DNA of 64,000 bases from an uncultured Ruminococcus sp. (lineage in GTDB: Bacteria > Bacillota > Clostridia > Oscillospirales > Ruminococcaceae). The notes below the pieces were generated by a model, which was given only the letters and a program-made list of their open reading frames with translations, had not been told where the DNA came from and made no database searches. The stretch is taken from the NCBI GenBank assembly GCA_947627175.1, contig CANQVA010000003.1, positions 1 to 64,000 on the forward strand, given 5' to 3'. A program made the position numbers and the translations under genes. Numbering within the stretch: the stretch's first letter is position 1; the number at the start of each line of letters is the position of its first letter. Below are positions 15,640-24,491 of the stretch, piece by piece.

Positions 15640-18417
15640 TCACTCCTCCTGCTTGAACAGCACATTATTTATATCTTCTTCAAGCCTTTTAAGTTTAAAT
15701 TCAATAGTATGAAGATTAAGACCGTTCTGTGCAAAATACAGGCGTATCGTTGTAAAGCGTGAAAACATCGGTATTTCATTTGAATGTGATATAGGTTTAC
15801 CGCCCGTGCCGTTCCATGTAAAAGTACCGCTTGCCGTTCCCATTGTAAAAAGAGTAAGCGGAATCTGTGCAAGTTCACTCTGTTCAGATGAAGCAGTAAT
15901 TGTTACATCATACCAGCCGGCATTTTTAACAATAAGTGCAAAACTGTAATTACTTCCCTTTTCAGCTTTTACTTCACTGAGGTCAAGCCTTAATTCCTTA
16001 TCTATTTCATAAAAAACTACCGGCGAATCATCTGAATTTTCATCTTCGGGACGGTTTATAATTTCAACTTTTTCCCCCTCTCCGCAAAGTCTTTTCATAG
16101 CGTTTGTATTCATCAGAAAACGGCATATATTCATTGCATTTCTTTGCAGTTCACATCTTTTCAGTTCACCTTTTTCAAGTGAATCAATAGTATTGTCATC
16201 ACCTGATGAACCGTCAGGACATACCATATACACATCATTCTGTGCTTGTGCCATCGCTGAAAAATTCGTTTTTTCGGGTTCACTTCCACGTATATTTATA
16301 TTTGCCCACCAGTCAGTCATTGTGAAACCTTTAAATCCCCATTCATTGCGGAGAATCGTTGTGTTGAGGTCAAAGTTTCCCGCCGTCCACAAACCGTTCA
16401 CTGAACCGTAAGTCGTCATTATACTGTCAGCATTTCCGCATTTTACGGCAATTTCAAAACCTTTTAAATAAATCTCACGCAAAGCACGCTCGGAAACTAC
16501 AGAATCGGAAAAATGACGGCTTGTTTCCTGATTATTAGCACAGAAATGTTTTATAGTTCCTGTAACGCCTGAATTATGAAGTCCTGTAAGTTCAGCAGAA
16601 GCCATTGAACCGGTAAGAAAAGGGTCTTCGGAAAAGTATTCAAAATTTCTACCGTTGAGGACATAGCGGTGTATATTCATTCCCGGAGCAAGCAGACAGT
16701 CAACATTGTTTGCAGTCATTTCAAGTCCCGTATATTCAAACAGTTCTCTTACAAGCTCACGGTTAAAAGTTGATGCTATCATAGTACCGTTAGGCAAACT
16801 GAAAGCCTTTGTTCCGCAGTCAAGTCTCATTCCTGAAGGGCCATCTGAACAACAACCGGCAGGTATTCCGAAACTTACAAGATTATCCGACACACCGCCA
16901 AATGCGGAGGCTGTACCGGCTGTAACTCTCGGGCTTCCCATACCCTCACCACGTATAATACATGAAAGGTCATAATCTGAAAGTTGTGCTATAAAATCAT
17001 TCATATTATTCAAGCCGTTTTTAACGTCTGACAATTTTATTCCCATGTCACCTGTATAAGGTATTTCTTCGGGAAGATTTTCAATGTGTCTTTGCTTTTC
17101 GTCGACTTCATTCAGCGGAACATCTTCCGTTGCGGGAATAAATCCGTTTTCCGTCTGTTCGGCTTTTATTCTCCTGAAAGCAAGTACCGGGGACATAGCC
17201 TGTGAACATTGATATAAAACTTTCGTTTCGTTATTCATATGAATATCTGCGGTTTTTACGTTTCTTACGCTGTTTCCGATTAGGAATTTATATTCTCCCT
17301 GTTCAAGAACCCAACAGAACCTATGACCCGTAACGCCTGAATCATCATAAGATGCAATATCATAATAATTTACTTTTATTTCAAGAACTTGTGACTCATT
17401 CGGTGAAAGTGTCTTTGTCTTTGCAAATCCGCACAATACTTTTGACGGCTTGCCAAGTCTGCCCTGTGGTTGTTCACAATAAACCTGCACAACTTCTTTA
17501 CCGCTATAATTTCCGATATTACTTACTTTAACAAAGAAAGTTACTGAATTATCGCTGTATACATTTTTTTCGGGCAATATCTCAAAATCAGTATACGAAA
17601 GCCCATAACCGAAAGGATAACGAACACGGTCTTTTGCGAAAGTTTCAAACCAACGGTAGCCTATGTAAATATCTTCACAATAAAAATTTCTTTTAGTATT
17701 GCCGAAATTCTTATAAGCAGGATAGTCACTTATTTCATATGCGATAGTGTCGGGGAGTTTTCCGCACGGACTTATTTTTCCCGTCAGAATGTCTGCTGTA
17801 CCTGTTCCGCCTGTCATGCCTCCTTGCCATACATAAAGAACGGAATCGGGATTATATTTATCAACAAATGACATATCTATAATTCCGCCGACATTCAGGA
17901 GAATAACAACTTTACTGAAAAATTTCCGTACTTTTGAAATCATATCATTTTCTTTATCGGTGAGAAGATATGAACCCTTTTCAATTTTTGCGTCCTGTTC
18001 TTCGCCTGCTGTACGTCCTATTATTATAACAGCCGTTTCGCTTTTTTCAGAAGCGTTTCTGACTGTTTCATCATCAAGAGGCATTTCCTCCTGTGACCAA
18101 GGCTCATTTCCCCAGCCTACGCCGATATCATAAGGATTTTTTTCGTCCCATTTTTTATAGATTTCAAAAAGTTCCTCATTTATTTTAACGCCCGATTCAA
18201 GAAGTCCGTCAACTATTCCCGTAACCTTTGAAACATTTACCATACCGCCCGAACCTGTACCGCTTTTATAATAATGAAGCTGTATTCTTCCGAAAACAGA
18301 AATTATTCCGTCTTTTTTGAGTGGAAGTGCGTTATTGTCATTTTTAAGCATGACGACACCCTCCGCAACGGTTTTTTCTGCTGTTTCAAGATATTTATTC
18401 CAGTCAAGAATTTTCAT
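15640..18417 (-). CDS. GH3 family beta-glycosidase with permuted domain order
   Basis: About 925 residues in the reversed GH3 order: GH3 C-terminal sandwich domain first (with GRTAGEEQDA, the likely acid/base region), then a fibronectin-III-like domain, then the GH3 N-terminal TIM barrel. The nucleophile is Asp702 in FTMTDWW, and GxxxHRYVLNGRNFEYFSEDP marks substrate-binding residues. This layout is known from Butyrivibrio and Ruminococcus albus beta-glucosidases. No signal peptide is present, so it is probably cytoplasmic and splits imported oligosaccharides. The start MKILDW at 18417 follows AGGAGG; the frame extends 18 codons upstream without an SD. A beta-xylosidase or mixed activity is possible. 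Confidence 0.88.
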   Translation of the reverse strand: MKILDWNKYLETAEKTVAEGVVMLKNDNNALPLKKDGIISVFGRIQLHYYKSGTGSGGMVNVSKVTGIVDGLLESGVKINEELFEIYKKWDEKNPYDIGVGWGNEPWSQEEMPLDDETVRNASEKSETAVIIIGRTAGEEQDAKIEKGSYLLTDKENDMISKVRKFFSKVVILLNVGGIIDMSFVDKYNPDSVLYVWQGGMTGGTGTADILTGKISPCGKLPDTIAYEISDYPAYKNFGNTKRNFYCEDIYIGYRWFETFAKDRVRYPFGYGLSYTDFEILPEKNVYSDNSVTFFVKVSNIGNYSGKEVVQVYCEQPQGRLGKPSKVLCGFAKTKTLSPNESQVLEIKVNYYDIASYDDSGVTGHRFCWVLEQGEYKFLIGNSVRNVKTADIHMNNETKVLYQCSQAMSPVLAFRRIKAEQTENGFIPATEDVPLNEVDEKQRHIENLPEEIPYTGDMGIKLSDVKNGLNNMNDFIAQLSDYDLSCIIRGEGMGSPRVTAGTASAFGGVSDNLVSFGIPAGCCSDGPSGMRLDCGTKAFSLPNGTMIASTFNRELVRELFEYTGLEMTANNVDCLLAPGMNIHRYVLNGRNFEYFSEDPFLTGSMASAELTGLHNSGVTGTIKHFCANNQETSRHFSDSVVSERALREIYLKGFEIAVKCGNADSIMTTYGSVNGLWTAGNFDLNTTILRNEWGFKGFTMTDWWANINIRGSEPEKTNFSAMAQAQNDVYMVCPDGSSGDDNTIDSLEKGELKRCELQRNAMNICRFLMNTNAMKRLCGEGEKVEIINRPEDENSDDSPVVFYEIDKELRLDLSEVKAEKGSNYSFALIVKNAGWYDVTITASSEQSELAQIPLTLFTMGTASGTFTWNGTGGKPISHSNEIPMFSRFTTIRLYFAQNGLNLHTIEFKLKRLEEDINNVLFKQEE

Positions 18418-18503
18418 TTCAATTTTCCTCCTTGTAATATATCCCTGTATTATATTATAACAATTATTCATGTGAATTTCAATACCTTTTTATCAAAAAA
18501 CAC

Positions 18504-18538
18504 AAAAAATTCTGCCGTATGATAATACAGCAGAATTT
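18504..18538 (-). terminator. terminator of the DUF2325 gene
   Basis: A 9-bp stem AAATTCTGC/GCAGAATTT followed on the minus strand by TTTTTGTG and TTTTTTGA. Confidence 0.8.
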
Positions 18539-18559
18539 CAGAGAAATATGAAAGTATAT

Positions 18560-18847
18560 TTAGTTGGCAGATGTGTGTATTTCAAGAATATTTTTCAATG
18601 CCGAAACAGAACTTGAATGTGAACGTTCTATTTGAGTGGGAAGTCCTTTTGTTTCATTTATGGCACATCGTACCATTTTATGGGAAATAGTTCCCGTAAA
18701 CAGCACAAGCAGGTCAGGAGTGCCTATTTTTCTTTTAAGGTCTGTTTTCATGTGTGTAAAAACTTTTGCACTGCATTTATACTGTTCACAAAGTTCTTTA
18801 TATTTTCTTATCATGCAGTCATTACCGCCTACAATTACTACACTCAT
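18560..18847 (-). CDS. DUF2325 domain protein
   Basis: A 95-residue protein starting MSVVIVGGNDCMIRKYKELC, the signature of DUF2325: a Rossmann-like small domain with an early GG-N-D motif and a central LVLFTGTISHKMV. The function of the family is unknown; members are often found near redox or stress genes. SD GGAGG precedes the ATG. It has its own promoter and terminator and is a single-gene unit. Confidence 0.8.
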   Translation of the reverse strand: MSVVIVGGNDCMIRKYKELCEQYKCSAKVFTHMKTDLKRKIGTPDLLVLFTGTISHKMVRCAINETKGLPTQIERSHSSSVSALKNILEIHTSAN

Positions 18848-18879
18848 TTTTTTAACCTCCGTTTTATTATTTACTGATA

Positions 18880-18910
18880 TTAGTATACACTAACTTATTT
18901 AAAAAGTCAA
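18880..18910 (-). promoter_or_regulatory. promoter of the DUF2325 gene with palindrome over the -10
   Basis: On the minus strand TTGACT (18910-18905) and TATACT (18887-18882) have a 17-bp spacer. An imperfect palindrome TTAGTATACACTAA (18880-18893) covers the -10 box and may be an operator. Confidence 0.6.
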
Positions 18911-18932
18911 GTTATGTTATCCCCATGCAACT

Positions 18933-18961
18933 AAAAAAAACTGCACATAATTATGTGCAGT
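18933..18961 (-). terminator. terminator closing the alaS-to-membrane-protein unit
   Basis: A perfect 22-bp palindrome, ACTGCACATAA followed by TTATGTGCAGT, directly after the stop codon of the membrane protein gene, followed on the minus strand by eight T. Confidence 0.9.
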
Positions 18962-19501
18962 CTATAATTTTCTTCTGATTTTCGGCATTAACCTTATTTT
19001 ATATATTTTATAACAGAAATCAAGATTTATGTCATAAAGTACAAAAATAAAATTGCAAAGAGCAAGCATTATATATCCTCCGTACTTACCTATTTCGCCT
19101 AATTCGTCAAGCATTTCATCAAGTCCGAATATATACACAGTTACATAAAAATATGCAACAGCACATACATTGAAAACCACAAATTTTATGATATTCCGCA
19201 GAAAACGCATTTTTACCCTGTTGATATAAAAACGCATTATAGGATAATGACCGAAAAGCATAATAAAGACAAGTGCGGATTCTTTATCAAACGTTATAAA
19301 CATTGAAAGCAGACCGACTGATATATAAGTAAGCACAGCCCAGCCTGTACTTACTTCAACTGCAATTATCATCATGAGAACTCCTGCAATCATGGGAAGA
19401 AGAAGATAAAGTGCAGGCATTATTCCGGCAAAGAACATTGCAGAAAGACAAAGTGCGGATACTATACCGCCAAGTGCAACACGATAACTTATATCTCTCA
19501 T
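18962..19501 (-). CDS. small polytopic membrane protein of unknown function
   Basis: A 179-residue protein with about five hydrophobic helices and a basic C-terminal tail (KIYKIRLMPKIRRKL). The N-terminus ISYRVALGGIVSALCLSAMFFAGIMP resembles the start of Firmicute membrane proteins of the ECF-transporter S-component type, but I cannot assign it to a family. Its ATG overlaps the SDR stop codon (ATGA), and the gene is the last of the long minus-strand unit that starts at alaS. Confidence 0.7.
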   Translation of the reverse strand: MRDISYRVALGGIVSALCLSAMFFAGIMPALYLLLPMIAGVLMMIIAVEVSTGWAVLTYISVGLLSMFITFDKESALVFIMLFGHYPIMRFYINRVKMRFLRNIIKFVVFNVCAVAYFYVTVYIFGLDEMLDELGEIGKYGGYIMLALCNFIFVLYDINLDFCYKIYKIRLMPKIRRKL

Positions 19502-20280
19502 TTTTCAACTGCCCTGTTTTTTCCGTCAGTCGTTTTCTTTGCATACTGAACATTATATGTTATTGCTGAAAGAATTTTATACGGTAAAAACCTCTGCCCG
19601 AAAGCACAGACTTTTGCAGTGAGTGACGGCACGGCAAGCCATTTACCCTGAAAAAGTTTTTTCAGTGCGTATTCTGCAACGTATTCGGGCGAAACGGGCG
19701 GAGCACTGAAATTCACGCCTGCTCTGTTGTTGAAATTAGTATTTACGGGTCCCGGACATAGTACAGTTATTTTTACATCAGAATTTTCATGGCGGAGTTC
19801 TTCCGCAATTGCAAGCGAAAGACGCAAAACATAATTTTTTGAGGCATAATATGACGAGAGAAGAGGGCCTGTCATAAATCCTGCAACAGATGCAACATTA
19901 AGTATATATCCGCTGTTGCGTTTTTTGAAATCACGCAGAAAAAGCTTTGTGAGAATATGAAGTGCAGTAATATTGACATCAATCATATTCAATTCGTCTT
20001 TAAGGTCTGTACGGTCAAATTTTCCGAAAATGCCATAACCTGCACTATTCACAAGCATATCAATATTTTTGCCCTTGCATAATTTATAAAGCCTGAAAAC
20101 TTCTTTTCTGTCTGAAAGTTCCGCTTTGATTATCTCCGTACCTTTTCCGAATTTTTTCTGAAGTTCTTTAAGGACATTTTCATTTCTGCCTGTCAGAATA
20201 AGTTCCCAGCCACGTTTATGCAGACTGTACGCAATGCATTTTCCTATTCCTGAAGTTGCTCCTGTTATCAATGCTTTCAT
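19498..20280 (-). CDS. short-chain dehydrogenase/reductase (SDR)
   Basis: About 260 residues of classical SDR type. The nucleotide-binding motif is TGATSGIGK near the N-terminus, NNAG is represented by VNSAGYG, and the catalytic motif is YYASK with an upstream Ser in NVASVAGF. It resembles the DltE/YohF-like reductases that end in a hydrophobic C-terminal segment. The substrate is unknown. Start: the ATG at 20280 (a GTG at 20289 also fits the SD AAAGGA). It overlaps the next gene by 4 nt and follows the DHHW gene. Confidence 0.85.
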   Translation of the reverse strand: MKALITGATSGIGKCIAYSLHKRGWELILTGRNENVLKELQKKFGKGTEIIKAELSDRKEVFRLYKLCKGKNIDMLVNSAGYGIFGKFDRTDLKDELNMIDVNITALHILTKLFLRDFKKRNSGYILNVASVAGFMTGPLLSSYYASKNYVLRLSLAIAEELRHENSDVKITVLCPGPVNTNFNNRAGVNFSAPPVSPEYVAEYALKKLFQGKWLAVPSLTAKVCAFGQRFLPYKILSAITYNVQYAKKTTDGKNRAVEK

Positions 20281-20305
20281 TTTTTTCACGTTCCTTTCAG
20301 TAAAA

Positions 20306-21439
20306 TTATTTATTTATAAGTTCAAATAATTTTTCATTTTCCATGCTGTCAATCCCAAAGAGAAAAAGTGTCTGTTCGTAATTATTCGGGTCAACAAAGT
20401 AACTTATGTTTTTTTCCATATGTTCAGGGGAAATAACAGCAATTTCACTGTAATGCTGTATAAGAAACTGTATAAAACAGTCTGCATAGCTGTCTTTTAT
20501 AAGAAGTAGTTTTTTTTCATTGTTCACAGATGTTTTTATTCTTATAAAAGGCTCTTCCTCACCGAGATACATTCTGTACATATCGCCCTCAAGAAAATCA
20601 GTATCATTGAGTTTTTTTCTGTAACTCATACCATTATTTTTATAGGCAGTACAATTTGTTATTTCTGCTCCGCCCGAATAACTGTAAACATCGATTATAT
20701 CAGGCTTTACACCGTTATACAGACATCTGCTGTAAAGATTCCCCCTGAAATCACTTGTAATGTGCTTTATAGTATATTTATCATAAGAGGACGGCAGAAA
20801 ACCGAGTTTCTGAATTATCGTCCTGTAAACATAATAAGCACCATAACTTGTCAGCTTTGTATCGTTACGGTAATAAATATAATTATCGTTAAGCATTTTA
20901 AGTATATTGTATGTGTCAATTTTTCTTATACTTTCGTCAAGAGAAGTATAAAGACTGTCCATCTGATTTTTTTCTGTATCTAAAAAAAGATACTCCGGCA
21001 AAATATCGCCGTAAACTCCCGTTGATGTGGGAACAGCCGTAAAATAGACCGTTCCGCTGTAATCTTCTGTAAATTTGTTCAATGCAGTTATATTTTCCGC
21101 TGAAATACTGCAATCTGAAATATCAGCATTGAGAAGTCTCTCATCATCAATATAAACACCGTTTACAATTTTTTCGCACATATCAGATTCAATACTTGCT
21201 TTTGCTGAAACCCATTCGTCCCTGTAGGCAAAGTGGTCAGCCATATATGCTTCAAGTTCTCTTATATAACTCCCATCTTCAAGTGACTGCACCGAAAAAT
21301 GCGGATAAGGGGCAAGGCTGCGGTTTTCGCTTAAAGAATATTCTTTTTTCTCTCTGAAAACAGTAAGTATAAGAAAAGAAAATATAAATATAATTATCAG
21401 AACTGCTGTTATTTTGTCTGATAGTTTAGACTTTTTCAT
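20306..21439 (-). CDS. DHHW-motif protein, partner of the MBOAT acyltransferase
   Basis: A 377-residue protein with an N-terminal signal anchor (residues 9-27) and the DHHW-type motif ADHFAYRDEW near residues 66-75, so the catalytic domain faces outside. DHHW/AlgJ-type proteins work with an MBOAT protein to O-acylate extracellular or wall polysaccharides. The MBOAT gene is directly upstream, 11 nt away, and an SD GGGGG is present. The substrate polymer is unknown. Confidence 0.82.
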   Translation of the reverse strand: MKKSKLSDKITAVLIIIFIFSFLILTVFREKKEYSLSENRSLAPYPHFSVQSLEDGSYIRELEAYMADHFAYRDEWVSAKASIESDMCEKIVNGVYIDDERLLNADISDCSISAENITALNKFTEDYSGTVYFTAVPTSTGVYGDILPEYLFLDTEKNQMDSLYTSLDESIRKIDTYNILKMLNDNYIYYRNDTKLTSYGAYYVYRTIIQKLGFLPSSYDKYTIKHITSDFRGNLYSRCLYNGVKPDIIDVYSYSGGAEITNCTAYKNNGMSYRKKLNDTDFLEGDMYRMYLGEEEPFIRIKTSVNNEKKLLLIKDSYADCFIQFLIQHYSEIAVISPEHMEKNISYFVDPNNYEQTLFLFGIDSMENEKLFELINK

Positions 21440-21450
21440 TGAAAATCCCC

Positions 21451-22824
21451 CTACAGTTTCATAAGAATCATTTCGGAAATTCCGTTATACGAAATAAGTG
21501 CAGTACATATTGCAAGAAGAAATACAGTCATTATCGGTGAAAATATTCCCATAATCATTCTCAGCTTTGTTTTTCCTGAACGCATAACCATATTCCTGAA
21601 AAGATTTGTCGAAAAATACGTACATATCAGAAGTAATAATGTATAATATTTAAGAAGATAAAGTGTAAGCGAATCCGCAAATATTTTATTTCCGCCAAGC
21701 ATGGCAAGAAGATAATTAAATGAATATGAAATACTTTCCCCCGAAAGAAATACCGCACATATCATTATCACCGCATACGTGTAAATTATTCCGGTAGCTT
21801 TAAGCAATTTAGTCCGTCCGAATAATTTTTCAACAACTACAGACAAACCTATAAAACAACCCCATAAAAGACCGTTTGCATCAAATCTGTACCATAATCC
21901 GATAACACACCATGTCATTATATATATTACGTTTCTATAAAAACGGCTTTCGCCCAATTTGCATAAAGGCTTTGAAACGTATCGCCTGAACCATGATACT
22001 ATTTGAATATGCCAGTTTGACACAAAGTTGCGTATTTTCGTACTGAAAACAGGATAGTTGAAACTCTGCGGAAATCTGAATCCGAAACAATAGCCTATTC
22101 CCGTACCCATATCGGCAAAACCCGAAAGCGTAAAATAAAGACACAACATATATGCCGTCATTCCGAGCCATGCGTTAATAAAAGGCATTTTCCATATATC
22201 AACATTTTTTACCGCAGTATAAAGCATATACATAGTATCAGCGGCAACGACTTTTTTCACAAGTCCCTTTACAAAAATTGTAAATCCTATGCCCATTTCT
22301 GATAAATCAGATTTATGACTTTTAAACATTCTTTTAAAAGTATTATAACTCACAATAGGCCCCATTATAATTTTCGGAAACATCATCAGATAAAGCCCGA
22401 ATTTTATGAAATTACGTTCTGCACGTATACGCCTTTTATAAATGTCAATCAGATAACCAATTGCCGAAAGCGTAAAAAACGATATTCCCAGAGGGAAAAA
22501 TTCTTCCGGTATATTTTTTTTAAGAAATGCAAATGATTCCGTCCTGAATGTGAATATCATAACCACATCAAATAATATCCCCATAAACATAGGCACAGCT
22601 GATAATGCTTTCTTTTCACGCAGTATCCATATAAAAGCACCGGCAATATAATTTATGAATGTATAGATAATCATAAATTCAAGAAATTTAAGACTGTTCA
22701 ATGCACAGAATATCATGCTCAGAATAAAAAGCACGGTTTTTTTCAGGCTTTCAGGAGTAATTATATAAATCAGAAGCGACAACGGCAAAAAACCATATAT
22801 AAACAGCAGACTGCTATATAACAT
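21451..22824 (-). CDS. MBOAT-family O-acyltransferase (AlgI/PatA-like) with Tyr at the usual catalytic His
   Basis: A 457-residue polytopic membrane protein of the AlgI/DltB type, which passes acyl groups across the membrane to an extracellular partner. The family region is recognisable (NWHIQIVSWFRRYVSKPL, then GLWYRFDANGLLWG), but the strongly conserved GLWHG reads GLWYR, replacing the catalytic His by Tyr. The first conserved His (WHI) is kept. It is paired with a DHHW protein as in functional systems. SD AGGAGG; its first 11 bases overlap the RNase M5-like gene. Confidence 0.85.
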   Translation of the reverse strand: MLYSSLLFIYGFLPLSLLIYIITPESLKKTVLFILSMIFCALNSLKFLEFMIIYTFINYIAGAFIWILREKKALSAVPMFMGILFDVVMIFTFRTESFAFLKKNIPEEFFPLGISFFTLSAIGYLIDIYKRRIRAERNFIKFGLYLMMFPKIIMGPIVSYNTFKRMFKSHKSDLSEMGIGFTIFVKGLVKKVVAADTMYMLYTAVKNVDIWKMPFINAWLGMTAYMLCLYFTLSGFADMGTGIGYCFGFRFPQSFNYPVFSTKIRNFVSNWHIQIVSWFRRYVSKPLCKLGESRFYRNVIYIMTWCVIGLWYRFDANGLLWGCFIGLSVVVEKLFGRTKLLKATGIIYTYAVIMICAVFLSGESISYSFNYLLAMLGGNKIFADSLTLYLLKYYTLLLLICTYFSTNLFRNMVMRSGKTKLRMIMGIFSPIMTVFLLAICTALISYNGISEMILMKL

Positions 22825-23413
22825 TTTTTACCTCCTTAATTTTTTTCATATATTCAGCAAGTTCAACACTATTCATCATTGTATTCAGAACTTCAACGAG
22901 TGAACCTGCCGACATAACAGACGGAAGCCCGAGACTTTTCTGTAATTTTTCACGTAGTTTTTTACTTTCATTTCCTCCGCTCAATCCGAGTTCATACAAT
23001 GTCAACTTTGTTATATCTGACTTTCCGATACTTTCCGAAGAAGTCACACCTGATTTTTCAAATGCTGAAACGAGTGTTTTTACATCTATTCCCTCTACAC
23101 CGAGTTTTCCCTCTGCCGAAGGTTTATCTTTTCTTTTTTCTTTGCCGAAAACGTCAGGTATATATACATTTATTATTCTGCCGTTTTTTACAGCTCCTTT
23201 TATATATCCTCTTATTTTCCGTCCCGCACTGTCTGAATCAGTAAGTATTATTATACCTGTTTTATTTGCATAATATCGGATAAGTTCAAGTTTTTCCCTA
23301 TCCCTGAAAATGCCGAATCCGTTTGTAACTATTATTACAGCATCGACAACAGAGGAAAGTTTTATTTTGTCATATTTTCCCTCAACAATTATTGCTTCAC
23401 TAATTTTTATCAT
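22814..23413 (-). CDS. Toprim-domain protein related to ribonuclease M5
   Basis: A 199-residue protein: an N-terminal Toprim domain with the acidic pair IVEGKYDK (Glu near residue 11) and ILTDSDSAGRKIRGYIK, and a C-terminal DUF4093 region (AEGKLGVEGIDVKTLVSAFE) that is characteristic of RnmV. RNase M5 matures the 5S rRNA precursor. The length is near the RnmV norm. DSD replaces the DPD of Bacillus RnmV, so a related but distinct substrate remains possible. SD GGAGG. Confidence 0.7.
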   Translation of the reverse strand: MIKISEAIIVEGKYDKIKLSSVVDAVIIVTNGFGIFRDREKLELIRYYANKTGIIILTDSDSAGRKIRGYIKGAVKNGRIINVYIPDVFGKEKRKDKPSAEGKLGVEGIDVKTLVSAFEKSGVTSSESIGKSDITKLTLYELGLSGGNESKKLREKLQKSLGLPSVMSAGSLVEVLNTMMNSVELAEYMKKIKEVKNVI

Positions 23414-23425
23414 TCAAATCCTCCG

Positions 23426-24487
23426 TTATTCAGTCATAAGCATTTTTGTTACCGCCTGTTCAAGAACTATTTTTTCGTCGGCTGACATTGAATTAAGCTG
23501 AACCGCCGTATCACGCAGAATTTTTATACAGGAACGTAAGCGAGCCGTACTGATGCGTGAAGAATTTCTGAAAGCATTTCTGACTTTAAATTCCCATATA
23601 TAAGAATAATCGCTCATTACATCGGATATACTTTTTCCGGAATTTACCGCACATGACGCTCTGTACAAATCAAGAAAAGAACTTGTTATATTTGCAAGAA
23701 CACTTCCACGGTTATTTTTATCGGTCATAAGTTCATCAAGGGCATTGAAAGCCTCTTGTCTGTTGAAAGAAGAAACAGCATCCGCAAGATTGAAAACAGT
23801 TATATTGCTCTGACGGTGAACAAGCATTTCAAGCGTTTCCCTTGTTATCTCCCTGCCCTGAGCATATGCACACAGTTTGTCAATTTCATTTTCAACTGTA
23901 AGCATATCATAGAGGCACATATCAGCAAGAAGTTTTGCGTTTTCAGTAGAAATAATTCCGCCCCTTGCCGAAACTTCACCCGAAATAAGTTTAGAAATCT
24001 CCGATGCTGACGGTATGCCCATTTCACAAATTGTACCTTTTTTTCCTATAAAATCAGCAAGTTTTTTATTTTTGTCAGTTATTTTTCCCTTTTTTGTTTT
24101 AACCTCAAAGCCGGTTACATTAAATATTATTACTGTCTGCGGAGGGACTTCCTTAATCGTTTCAATAAGTTTTTTGTTCAAGTTGTCGGCGGTCTGTCCC
24201 TGCATTTCGTCACGTGGTTTTTCACAGTTATAGTCATTTATAAGAATACAATTATATTCAGACATCATCGGCATCATCTGTATCATATCATAAAGTTCGG
24301 AAAAATCAAGTTTTTTGCCGTTCAGCTTAATAAGGGCAAAATCTTCATTTTCGCCTACTGCCGTTTTTATAATATGCCTTGTGAGTTTTTCAACTTCTGT
24401 TACATTCTGTCCGTACAGATAGTAAAGATTATCAATTTCACCTTTTTTAAGACGTGCATAAATTTTTTTTGCATCTGACTGGGGCAT
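23426..24487 (-). CDS. holA: DNA polymerase III delta subunit HolA
   Basis: A 353-residue clamp-loader delta subunit. Recognised from the start KIYARLKKGEIDNLYYLYGQNVTEVEKLTRHII, the region LNGKKLDFSELYDMIQMMPMMSE, and the helical C-terminal collar domain (NAFRNSSRISTARLRSCIKILRD). It opens the beta clamp for loading. It starts 4 nt after comEC, the common Firmicute order comEC-holA. Confidence 0.9.
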   Translation of the reverse strand: MPQSDAKKIYARLKKGEIDNLYYLYGQNVTEVEKLTRHIIKTAVGENEDFALIKLNGKKLDFSELYDMIQMMPMMSEYNCILINDYNCEKPRDEMQGQTADNLNKKLIETIKEVPPQTVIIFNVTGFEVKTKKGKITDKNKKLADFIGKKGTICEMGIPSASEISKLISGEVSARGGIISTENAKLLADMCLYDMLTVENEIDKLCAYAQGREITRETLEMLVHRQSNITVFNLADAVSSFNRQEAFNALDELMTDKNNRGSVLANITSSFLDLYRASCAVNSGKSISDVMSDYSYIWEFKVRNAFRNSSRISTARLRSCIKILRDTAVQLNSMSADEKIVLEQAVTKMLMTE

Positions 24488-24491
24488 AAAA

